Source: Limiplasma sp964504385
GTDB lineage: Bacteria; Bacillota; Clostridia; Christensenellales; Aristaeellaceae
Length of the DNA: 32,912 nucleotides
NCBI GenBank assembly: GCA_964504385.1
Contig: CAZDEF010000026.1
Span: 1-32,912, forward strand
Direction: 5' to 3'
The notes under the pieces were generated by a model. That model had not been told where the DNA came from. It worked only from the letters and a program-made list of their open reading frames with translations, and did not search any database. The stretch's first letter is position 1. Each line of letters begins with the position of its first letter. The position numbers were made by a program, and so were the translations under genes. Shown here piece by piece: positions 15,071 through 21,168 of this stretch.

Positions 15071-16192
15071 ATGAAAAAGATTACTTCCATTCTCCTGGTG
15101 CTGGCAATGATCTTCTCCCTTGCCTGCGCGTGCGCCGAAACAGAAGGCAAGAGCGTGCTGGTGCTGGTTCCCTCTCTGGGCGATGGCAGCTACTTTGCCG
15201 CCGCAGTCTCCGGTGCGGAAGCGCTGGTGGAAAAGTACCCCGGCACCACCGTTGAAGCCAAGGCGATGGGCTCCATCCCCATGGAGCTGGCCGGTGAGGC
15301 ATACGAACTGGAAACCTACAAGCCCTTCTTTACCGAAGCCTGCGAAAGCGGCAAGTATGATCTCATCATCACCTGCGGCGCGGAGTGCAACCCTGCGCTG
15401 GTGGACGCCGCGGCCAACTATCCCGATCAGCTGTTCCTCAGCGTTGACCTGCAGAATGTGCCCGCCGCCCTGCAGGAAAAGCCGCTGAGCAACGTGTACG
15501 GCGTGTGCTACAAGACCAAGGATCTGGGCTATCTGGCCGGTTACGTTGCCTGCCAGGTGACCACCAGCGACATGCCCAACGCTAATGCTGACAAGAAGGT
15601 CGGCGTGATCGTGGGCGTGGATGTGGACGGCCTGAACGAGTACATCGGCGGCTTCTGCCAGGTGTGCAAGGACAATGACGTGATCGTGTATATCGACTAC
15701 GCGGGCGACTTCTTGGCCGATCTGGCTCCGCAGGTCGCTGAGAAGGCCAAGGCGATGTACGATCAGGGCGTGGATGTGATCTGGCAGGTGGCTGGCGGCG
15801 CTGGCGCGGGCGTGTTCACCGCTGCCAAGGAAGCCGGCAAGTACGCCTTCGGCGTGGACTGCGACCAGTCTCAGAGCATTGCGGATCCCGAAGAAGCCGC
15901 GACCATCGTCACCTCCTTCTACTCCAATTATCCCGCTGTGATCGACGCTGCCTTCTCCGCCATGCTGGATGGCAACTTCCCCGGCGGCGAGTATCCCCAG
16001 GTGGGTCTGGCGGAGGGCTTCGTTGGCTATGCCGACAATGCTCAGTTTGCCGCGATGACCTCTCAAAGCGTGCGCGACGGCATTGCCGCGCTGTACAGCG
16101 AGATGGCCGAGGGCAACGTGGAGATCTTCAGCGTTCTGGCGGATCCGGAAGGCTGGGCCGAACTGAAGCAGGCTGTGTCTCCCGCTGAATAA
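15071..16192 (+). CDS. BMP-family (PnrA/Med-like) substrate-binding protein
   Basis: The 373-residue exported protein starts at ATG 15071 behind AAAGGAG. The signal peptide MKKITSILLVLAMIFSLA is followed by CACAE; whether the first Cys is lipidated is uncertain, since the preceding residues (SLAC) only partly fit a lipobox. The fold blocks GDGSYFAAAVSGAEAL, YDLIITCGAE, KKVGVIVGVDVDGLNEYIGG, YDQGVDVIWQVAGGAGAGV and AFGVDCDQSQ are typical of basic membrane protein binding proteins, which usually take purine nucleosides (PnrA, BmpA). No permease or ATPase is adjacent, so it is an orphan here. It ends in its own strong terminator. Confidence 0.85.
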   Translation: MKKITSILLVLAMIFSLACACAETEGKSVLVLVPSLGDGSYFAAAVSGAEALVEKYPGTTVEAKAMGSIPMELAGEAYELETYKPFFTEACESGKYDLIITCGAECNPALVDAAANYPDQLFLSVDLQNVPAALQEKPLSNVYGVCYKTKDLGYLAGYVACQVTTSDMPNANADKKVGVIVGVDVDGLNEYIGGFCQVCKDNDVIVYIDYAGDFLADLAPQVAEKAKAMYDQGVDVIWQVAGGAGAGVFTAAKEAGKYAFGVDCDQSQSIADPEEAATIVTSFYSNYPAVIDAAFSAMLDGNFPGGEYPQVGLAEGFVGYADNAQFAAMTSQSVRDGIAALYSEMAEGNVEIFSVLADPEGWAELKQAVSPAE

Positions 16193-16209
16193 GATCTCTT
16201 TGATGAATG

Positions 16210-16254
16210 CAGCCCGTCTGTTGGAAGCCCTCCAACGGACGGGCTGTTTAGTTT
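16210..16254 (+). terminator. Intrinsic terminator of BMP gene
   Basis: A 16-bp stem (16210-16225 with 16231-16246, one G-T pair) has a 5-base loop and is followed by TTTAGTTTG. Repeat copy 2 begins about 25 bp later. Confidence 0.88.
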
Positions 16255-16274
16255 GTCGAAAAACGTCTTTGGGA

Positions 16275-16460
16275 GGTTTGGAGGGCCGCAGCCCTCCAAG
16301 TGTGATCGTATCGACCGGCTTTGCCGGTCGGGCGGGCGTTTCCGCGCTCTGCGCGGAAACATTCCTTACGCCGTTTGCCGCCCGGCGAGCCGTAGGCGAG
16401 TAGGCAAACGGTGCCTTCCTTCGGCGGAAAAGATCGCTTTAGCGAGCTTTTTCGCCGGCC
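16275..16460 (+). repeat. 186-bp hairpin-rich dispersed repeat, copy 2
   Basis: About 97% identical to copy 3 (five differences seen). Inverted repeats: 16278-16299 (9-bp stem, CGCA loop), 16312-16330 (CGACCGGC-TTT-GCCGGTCG), 16338-16360 (9-bp stem), 16371-16411 (9-bp outer stem CCGTTTGCC/GGCAAACGG) and 16422-16457 (17-bp stem with one mismatch and one wobble). The 28 bp before it, back to the BMP terminator, also resemble the corresponding bases before copy 3, so the true unit may be about 214 bp. It lies between the BMP terminator and the nadR promoter. The rest of this 378-bp gap holds only that promoter. Confidence 0.92.
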
Positions 16461-16486
16461 TGTTTTGGTGTGTAAAGGGATCTGCA

Positions 16487-16515
16487 TTGACATTCCGGCA
16501 GCGTCCGCCTATAAT
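16487..16515 (+). promoter_or_regulatory. Consensus sigma-A promoter for nadR
   Basis: TTGACA (16487-16492), 17-bp spacer, TATAAT (16510-16515): a perfect match to both boxes. Confidence 0.92.
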
Positions 16516-16570
16516 GAAGCAGACAACAGCTTTCGGGCCGCTGACGGAGCCGCCCAGGAGGAGCATGACA

Positions 16571-17614
16571 ATGTACAAGACCGGCGTTTATTTTGGCCGT
16601 TTCCTGCCCCCGCATCGCGGCCATCTCTACCAGATGATCGAGGCTTCCACCTGCTGCGAACAACTGATCGTGGTCATTTCCGACAACGCAGATCAGACCC
16701 GCGAGATCTGCCAGAGCGCGGGCATTCCGGAGATCTCCTACCGGCTGCGCAAGCAGTGGATCAGCCAGCAGATCCAGGATATCGGCCACATCAGCGTGCG
16801 CGTGCTGGATGAGACGGACATTCCCGTCTATCCGCAGGGCTGGGAAAAGTGGAGCCAGCGCATGCGCGAGGTGGTGGGCCAGCCGATCGACGCGTTCTTT
16901 GTGGGCGATATGGAGTACAGCGAAACACTGGCGGAGTATTTTCCGGAATCCAAGGTGGAGCTGTTCGACCCTAAACGCACCCGTTACCCGATCTCTGCCA
17001 CTGCCATTCGCGAGAATATTTTGGGCAACTGGCACTACATTCTGGGCGCGGCGCGTCCCTTCTTTGCCAAAAAGGTATTGATTGCAGGCACGGAAAGCTG
17101 CGGCAAGACCACGCTGACCAAGTGCCTGGCGAAGCTGTACAACACATCATGGTCGGAAGAGGTGGGCCGCTATTACGCTCACGACTATCTGGGCAATGAC
17201 GAGACCATCTACACTGACGCTGACTTCAGCCGTATCGCACATCTGCAGTACGAGCAGGATTACCACGCCCTGCGCACGGCCAACAAGGTATGCTTCTTCG
17301 ATACCGACGCCACCTACACCGATTATTTCAGCGAGCTGTACATGGGCCACCGCAACGAGCTGGTGCAAAAGTACATCGACGCGAACCGCTACGACTTGCT
17401 CATTTACCTCACCCCGGATGTGAAGTGGGTGCCGGACGGTCAGCGCCTGAACGGCGATGAGCAGAAGCGCAAGCTGCTGAACGACCGCCTGCTGAACATG
17501 TACATCTACCACGGCTTTGGCGACAAGATCGTGGTGGTTCAGGGCGATTACTCACAGCGCTTGTCCCGCGCCATTGAGCTGGTGGACGGCCTGCTGGAAG
17601 GCGTGAAGCCGTAG
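16571..17614 (+). CDS. nadR: NadR-like NMN adenylyltransferase / ribosylnicotinamide kinase
   Basis: The 347-residue bifunctional enzyme has an N-terminal nucleotidyltransferase domain (GRFLPPHRGH, with H15-x-G-H18; ISATAIR at 141-147) joining NMN and ATP to NAD. A C-terminal kinase domain with P-loop GTESCGKTT (173-181) phosphorylates nicotinamide riboside. It lacks the N-terminal helix-turn-helix of enterobacterial NadR, so it should not repress transcription. ATG 16571 is chosen because AGGAGG lies nine bases upstream; ATG 16565 is two codons earlier and possible. The gene is monocistronic, with a perfect promoter and a terminator. A pnuC-type importer would be the expected partner but is not in the window. 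Confidence 0.9.
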   Translation: MYKTGVYFGRFLPPHRGHLYQMIEASTCCEQLIVVISDNADQTREICQSAGIPEISYRLRKQWISQQIQDIGHISVRVLDETDIPVYPQGWEKWSQRMREVVGQPIDAFFVGDMEYSETLAEYFPESKVELFDPKRTRYPISATAIRENILGNWHYILGAARPFFAKKVLIAGTESCGKTTLTKCLAKLYNTSWSEEVGRYYAHDYLGNDETIYTDADFSRIAHLQYEQDYHALRTANKVCFFDTDATYTDYFSELYMGHRNELVQKYIDANRYDLLIYLTPDVKWVPDGQRLNGDEQKRKLLNDRLLNMYIYHGFGDKIVVVQGDYSQRLSRAIELVDGLLEGVKP

Positions 17615-17630
17615 AAGCTCAAATAACAGA

Positions 17631-17666
17631 AAACCGGCATGCTGCTGTAACCAGCGTGCCGGTTTT
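17631..17666. terminator. Bidirectional terminator between nadR and exported-protein gene
   Basis: A 14-bp stem (AAACCGGCATGCTG with CAGCGTGCCGGTTT, one G-T pair) is flanked by A and T runs and serves both converging genes. Confidence 0.85.
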
Positions 17667-17712
17667 GATGAAAGTTGGAACTAAGTTGGAAAAACCGATG
17701 TCCGAAGTTTCT

Positions 17713-18345
17713 TTAGAAAAGCAGATTCTGCAGTTCAGCGTTTTTCTGGAATTCTGCTTCGTAGGTAGTATAGTGTTTCATCAGTAATTCATTGCTGATT
17801 TGCACATAGCCGTCTGCACAACGCTCGAATAGGACGGTTTCTACCTCGCTGGCTTTTTCCAGAGAAAGCGTTGTGAAATGGATCCGATTAAGCGCTGGAG
17901 AATAAATCATAAAACATCCAGCATCATCACAGGTCAGATAGATACTAAAGACATTTCCGTCAAGACCTACATAGGCTGTTTGCGTTAAGTCGACAGACAA
18001 ATTCTTTTCACCTAAGTAATCTTTGGCAATACTATCACCGTAATTAGTTTTATAGAAGCGCATTTCACAAGCTGCGATTGCTGTAAGCTGCGCCAGATGT
18101 TCTGCATTTGTCATAAGTGCTTTGCAGTCAGGCTCATTTTCCAATTTACGGAATGTCTTCATATGGCCAAATTTAGGGGTCAAAAAGAAACCGTCCGGAA
18201 CGATAGGTTCTTTGTCCAAACCTCCGTGCATCGAGTATATCAGGCTTTGAAAAGCACCCATATCTGCTGCAGTAACAGCGCATGCAACAGAAATCGTAGA
18301 GGATAAGAGCAGCAATACGAAGAATAAACATGTGATTCTTTTCAT
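17713..18345 (-). CDS. Exported protein, tandem paralogue B
   Basis: The 210-residue protein has a signal peptide (MKRITCLFFVLLLLSSTISV, then ACA-VTAAD). It starts at ATG 18345 behind AAGGAGG. The C-terminal half aligns with the upstream neighbour: YVGLDGNVFSIYL / YIGRDGNILRFYV, DAGCFMIY / DAGYFTIY and VLFERCADGY / ILFEKCADGY. The mature protein has a few Cys but no membrane anchor or sorting signal. The family is not recognised. It is 26 bp downstream of its paralogue and shares the operator-controlled promoter, so both are probably controlled by the divergent XRE regulator. Confidence 0.8.
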   Translation of the reverse strand: MKRITCLFFVLLLLSSTISVACAVTAADMGAFQSLIYSMHGGLDKEPIVPDGFFLTPKFGHMKTFRKLENEPDCKALMTNAEHLAQLTAIAACEMRFYKTNYGDSIAKDYLGEKNLSVDLTQTAYVGLDGNVFSIYLTCDDAGCFMIYSPALNRIHFTTLSLEKASEVETVLFERCADGYVQISNELLMKHYTTYEAEFQKNAELQNLLF

Positions 18346-18371
18346 AAGGTAGTACCTCCTTAACGAATTGT

Positions 18372-18962
18372 TTAGTCAATTCCAAGCATCTGATTCATGA
18401 CAGAAGTATACACCTCTATCATCTGCTCCATCTCTTGCTGCAATGTGGAAGCATCGTTGATGAAATATCCGTCGGCACATTTTTCGAACAGAATGCTCCT
18501 GACTTGTTCAGTTACATCAAGCGGAATGAAATCGAGATACATCAATTGCGATGAAGAATCGTAGATTGTGAAATACCCAGCATCGACACCTTGAACATAG
18601 AAACGCAGAATATTGCCATCTCGACCGATGTAGCTGGGGGTTGAAAAATCAGCCTCGACTATTAAATCACCAAAGTACTCGGCGGCTGCTGGAGAGTAAC
18701 GTTTTAACATCAGTACCTCCAGAAACTGACTGGCTGTTTGTGAACAACGTTTTGCTTCATCGCCAAAAACATCTTCTGCCGACTCTGTAGATTTGAAAAT
18801 GGGAGAATGAAAGAGCCGGCCGGGATATTCGAAAAAGCCGTTTGGAGTTCCTTTGCATACCGCGTCGACGAAGGCAAAGAAATCACTCTGTGCATCCGCA
18901 TGGGCAGATGAAAGAGATAGAAGAAGCATGAGCGAGAGAATCAAACATAACCACTTTTTCAT
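18372..18962 (-). CDS. Exported protein, tandem paralogue A
   Basis: The 196-residue protein has the signal peptide MKKWLCLILSLMLLLSL, cleaved near AHA-DA. ATG 18962 is chosen because AAGGAAG precedes it by about eleven bases; TTG 18986 would put the signal peptide behind a charged leader. It shares the C-terminal domain (IGRDGN, DAGYFTIYDSSSQLMYL, LFEKCADGY) with the product of 17713-18345, evidence of an old tandem duplication. No known function. It is the first gene of the pair, transcribed from the promoter at 19016-19044. Confidence 0.8.
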   Translation of the reverse strand: MKKWLCLILSLMLLLSLSSAHADAQSDFFAFVDAVCKGTPNGFFEYPGRLFHSPIFKSTESAEDVFGDEAKRCSQTASQFLEVLMLKRYSPAAAEYFGDLIVEADFSTPSYIGRDGNILRFYVQGVDAGYFTIYDSSSQLMYLDFIPLDVTEQVRSILFEKCADGYFINDASTLQQEMEQMIEVYTSVMNQMLGID

Positions 18963-19015
18963 GAAACCGCACACTTCCTTTTGCAAAATTTGTTATTTCG
19001 CGCGCGCTTGCCTAT

Positions 19016-19044
19016 ATGATACTCAGAATCTGAGTAAATGTCAA
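19016..19044 (-). promoter_or_regulatory. Promoter of exported paralogue operon
   Basis: Minus-strand TTGACA (19039-19044), 17-bp spacer, TATCAT (19016-19021). The spacer is filled by operator 1, and operator 2 begins right upstream of the -35. Confidence 0.85.
19020..19036. promoter_or_regulatory. Palindromic operator 1
   Basis: TACTCAGA-A-TCTGAGTA is a perfect 17-bp palindrome centred at 19028, lying between the -35 and -10 boxes of the minus-strand promoter. Confidence 0.8.
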
Positions 19045-19061
19045 TACTCAATTTCTGAGTA
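19045..19061. promoter_or_regulatory. Palindromic operator 2
   Basis: TACTCAATTTCTGAGTA repeats the TACTCA and TGAGTA arms of operator 1 with a less symmetric centre. Its centre at 19053 is 25 bp from that of operator 1. Confidence 0.78.
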
Positions 19062-19089
19062 TGTTAACGTAGCCGTGAGGTGAGGTTGG

Positions 19090-19356
19090 ATGGACTACAG
19101 GCGGCGGCTGCGCGATCTGCGGGAAGATCATGACCTGTCGCAGATGGAAGTTGGAAAAGTCATCCAGAAATCACAGCAGGGGTACAGCCATATTGAAAAT
19201 GGAAAGGCGGAGCTGAAGATCGAGGATCTGGTTACGCTGTGCCGTTTCTACGGCGTTACATCGGACTATTTGATCGGCTTAACGGATGAGCCGGCGCAGG
19301 GGACGGCTGGCAGATCGACAGCAAGCGGCACAAAACAGCACGAAATTGACCCTTGA
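19090..19356 (+). CDS. XRE-family helix-turn-helix regulator
   Basis: The 88-residue protein is a single Cro/C1-type domain at about 4-63: LRDLREDHDLSQMEVGKVI, SQQGYSHIENGKAELKIEDL and YGVTSDYLIGLTD. The C-terminal 20 residues are polar and probably disordered. The start ATG 19090 follows GTGAGG. It is divergent from the two exported paralogues, with two TACTCA-N5-TGAGTA operators between; the natural reading is that it dimerises on them, represses the exported-protein promoter and possibly itself. No convincing plus-strand promoter for it was found, so its own transcription start is uncertain. Its stop codon overlaps the -35 box of the downstream RNA gene. Confidence 0.88.
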   Translation: MDYRRRLRDLREDHDLSQMEVGKVIQKSQQGYSHIENGKAELKIEDLVTLCRFYGVTSDYLIGLTDEPAQGTAGRSTASGTKQHEIDP

Positions 19357-19381
19357 CAGCGGCGCATCACCTCACTATAAT
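19353..19381 (+). promoter_or_regulatory. Consensus promoter of structured RNA
   Basis: TTGACA (19353-19358), 17-bp spacer, TATAAT (19376-19381). The -35 overlaps the stop codon of the XRE gene (19354-19356). Confidence 0.92.
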
Positions 19382-19387
19382 ATCTAT

Positions 19388-19613
19388 CAGAGCGTTCCTG
19401 AGGTGTGCGCCAGGGCCTTGTTTTTACCCACATTATCTCAAACGGAGCTCGCGTTCGTTGGCTTAATGCCACGCCCCCGCCGCGTGCGGTGCCAGGGGAA
19501 GGCAGCGGGTCATGGTAGAGCAACCGGCCTGCTTAACAAAGCGGGTGAAAAAACGGGTACAGCGGCACTTTGGGACTCGTAGAGCTTTCGTCATTGGACG
19601 GGGCTCTTTTTTT
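19388..19613 (+). ncRNA. ssrS: Structured RNA, probable 6S RNA
   Basis: No plausible protein gene fills 19357-19751. A perfect promoter and a strong terminator delimit a transcript of about 225 bases. Its ends pair as in 6S RNA: TCCTGAGGTG (about 19396-19405) pairs over ten positions with CACTTTGGGA (about 19566-19575), allowing G-U pairs. The 5' part, CCTGAGGTGTGCGCCAG, resembles the CTGAGATGTTCGC start of known 6S RNAs. An unpaired purine/pyrimidine-rich middle (ACCCACATTATCTCAAACGG) would be the promoter-like bubble, with CTTAAT and GCTTAAC segments in the central and 3' part. 6S RNA binds sigma-70-type holoenzyme in slow growth. Tests against SRP RNA, tmRNA and RNase P hallmarks failed. 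The RNA gene is near certain; the 6S identity is likely. Confidence 0.72.
19581..19613 (+). terminator. Terminator of the structured RNA
   Basis: AGAGC-TTT-CGTC pairs with GACG-GG-GCTCT (G-U pairs in the middle), followed by seven T. Confidence 0.88.
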
Positions 19614-19681
19614 GTGCGCAGCATGCAGGGTTTGAGGGCGGCAGATTCGTTTGGTTGGACGGCGGGTTCTGCGCATGCTAT

Positions 19682-19710
19682 TTGCAAGCGCGGGCACGGC
19701 ATGGTATAAT
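19682..19710 (+). promoter_or_regulatory. Promoter for cmk-plsC fusion
   Basis: TTGCAA (19682-19687), 17-bp spacer, TATAAT (19705-19710) with extended -10 TGG. The leader is about 35 bases. Confidence 0.8.
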
Positions 19711-19751
19711 CAGGAACGGAGCACCATCATACCCGAAAGAAGGACGGAGCG

Positions 19752-21050
19752 ATGATCGTTACCATTGCCATGGATGGCCCGGTTGGCGCGGGCAAAAGCA
19801 GCGTTGCCGGCGAGGTGGCCAAACGGCTGAATATACTGCATCTGGACACGGGCGCGATGTACCGCGCGTTTGCATGGAAGGCGCTGCAGGCAGGTGTATC
19901 CGTCGATGACGAGCAGGCGCTGTGCAGCCTGATGGAGACCGCCATGCCGGAAGTGCGCTATGAAAACGGCGCGCAGCATACCTATATGGAAGGCCGGGAT
20001 GTGAGCGGGCTCATCCGCACGCCGGAAGTGAGCATGGCGGCCAGCAGCGTGTCGCGCTTTGCGGGCGTGCGCCGGGCCATGGTGGCGCGCCAGCAGGAGA
20101 TCGCCCGGAAGCAAAGCGTGCTGATGGACGGCCGGGATATCGGCACTGTGGTGCTGCGGGATGCGACTATCAAGATCTACCTGACGGCGTCCGCCGAGGT
20201 GCGCGCCAAGCGCCGCTTTGACGAGCTGCAGCAGAAGGGTGACACATCCACCTATGAAGACGTGCTGGCGGATGTGATCGCGCGCGACGAGCGCGACATG
20301 AACCGCGAGGTGGATCCCCTGCGCCCGGCGGAGGACGCGCAGATCGTGGACAGTTCCGAGATGACGCAGGAGCAGGTGGTGTGCGATATCGTGCGCCGCG
20401 TGAACCTGAAGCTGGGCAAAAAGCCTGAGGCAGAGGAAGCGTTCACGCCCATGTACAGGGCGGCGCGCGGATTGTTCGGCTTTCTGTTCCGCACGGTGAT
20501 GCCTGTGAGCTATCACCATGTGGAGCGCGCGCAGCTGGACGCCCCCTGCATGCTGCTGGGCAACCACAGCAGCCTGTTCGATCCCATGCTCATCGCCTAC
20601 CCGGTGTGGCGTTACCATGTGCGTTTCTTAGGCAAGAAGGAACTGGTGAGCCATCCGCTGCTGAAATGGTTGTTTGAAAAGCTGCGCATGATCCCTGTGG
20701 ATCGCCACAACATGGACATGGGCGCACTGCGCACCTGCCTGAAAATGCTGAAGGAAGGGCACATGCTGGGCATCTTCCCCGAGGGAACGCGCCACAAGGA
20801 AGGCGTGATGCAGGATATGGAAAGCGGCGTGTCCATGATGGCGCTGCGCAGCGGCGTGAAGCTGCTGCCGGCCTACATTTCCGCCAAGCCCCGCCTGTTC
20901 CGGCGCGTGCATGTGTATTACCACGACCCCATATCCATCAGCGATATTGCCGCCACCGGCATGAACAAGGAAGCCTGCGACGCGGTGATGGAGCGCATTG
21001 CACAGGTGTACCGCGAAATGGTGGCGGAACACGAAAAAAGTGTACGCTGA
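19752..21050 (+). CDS. cmk-plsC: Cytidylate kinase fused to 1-acyl-glycerol-3-phosphate acyltransferase
   Basis: One 432-residue frame holds two enzymes. Residues 1-225 are CMP/dCMP kinase: P-loop GPVGAGKSS (9-17), LDTGAMYRAF and the DGRDIGTVV region. Residues about 240-432 are a PlsC-type acyltransferase: NHSSLFD with H272 and D277, the IPVDR substrate block and FPEGTR (342-347), making phosphatidate from lysophosphatidate. In many Firmicutes cmk, plsC, ispH and an S1 gene are separate neighbours; here the first two are joined without a stop or internal start signal I can see. The acyltransferase lacks an obvious membrane helix. The pair would couple the CTP/CDP supply needed for CDP-diacylglycerol to phosphatidate formation, an inference. 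The IspH-S1 fusion follows after 118 bp. Confidence 0.92.
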   Translation: MIVTIAMDGPVGAGKSSVAGEVAKRLNILHLDTGAMYRAFAWKALQAGVSVDDEQALCSLMETAMPEVRYENGAQHTYMEGRDVSGLIRTPEVSMAASSVSRFAGVRRAMVARQQEIARKQSVLMDGRDIGTVVLRDATIKIYLTASAEVRAKRRFDELQQKGDTSTYEDVLADVIARDERDMNREVDPLRPAEDAQIVDSSEMTQEQVVCDIVRRVNLKLGKKPEAEEAFTPMYRAARGLFGFLFRTVMPVSYHHVERAQLDAPCMLLGNHSSLFDPMLIAYPVWRYHVRFLGKKELVSHPLLKWLFEKLRMIPVDRHNMDMGALRTCLKMLKEGHMLGIFPEGTRHKEGVMQDMESGVSMMALRSGVKLLPAYISAKPRLFRRVHVYYHDPISISDIAATGMNKEACDAVMERIAQVYREMVAEHEKSVR

Positions 21051-21168
21051 TCCGGTTTTTCTCATGGAAAAAATGGTTTGATTTTTTTCAATTTTACAGG
21101 CGAAAAAGAAGGAAAAACCGTTCTGTGCAGCGAATAATTGAAGTTGATATGCTTGGGAGGAAGTTCTC

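Noticed and set aside
16248..16493. Short proteins (MFPRRARKRPP-type and similar) encoded by the 186-bp repeats
   Set aside because: They recur only because the DNA repeats; frames lack ribosome binding sites and the hairpin structure explains the sequence better.
19008..19070. Plus-strand promoter for the XRE gene
   Set aside because: Candidate boxes (TTGCCT, TATGTT) do not pair with acceptable partners at 16-18 bp; not supported well enough to list.
19388..19613. SRP RNA, tmRNA or RNase P RNA identity
   Set aside because: The SRP GGAAGGAAGCA-type tetraloop domain, tmRNA tRNA-like ends with TTCGA arm and RNase P GAGGAAAGTCC block are not present.
21053..21120. Inverted repeat CGGTTTTTC/GAAAAACCG in the cmk-plsC to ispH gap as terminator
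   Set aside because: Arms are about 50 bp apart around A/T-rich sequence and no T run follows; could be chance in low-complexity DNA.
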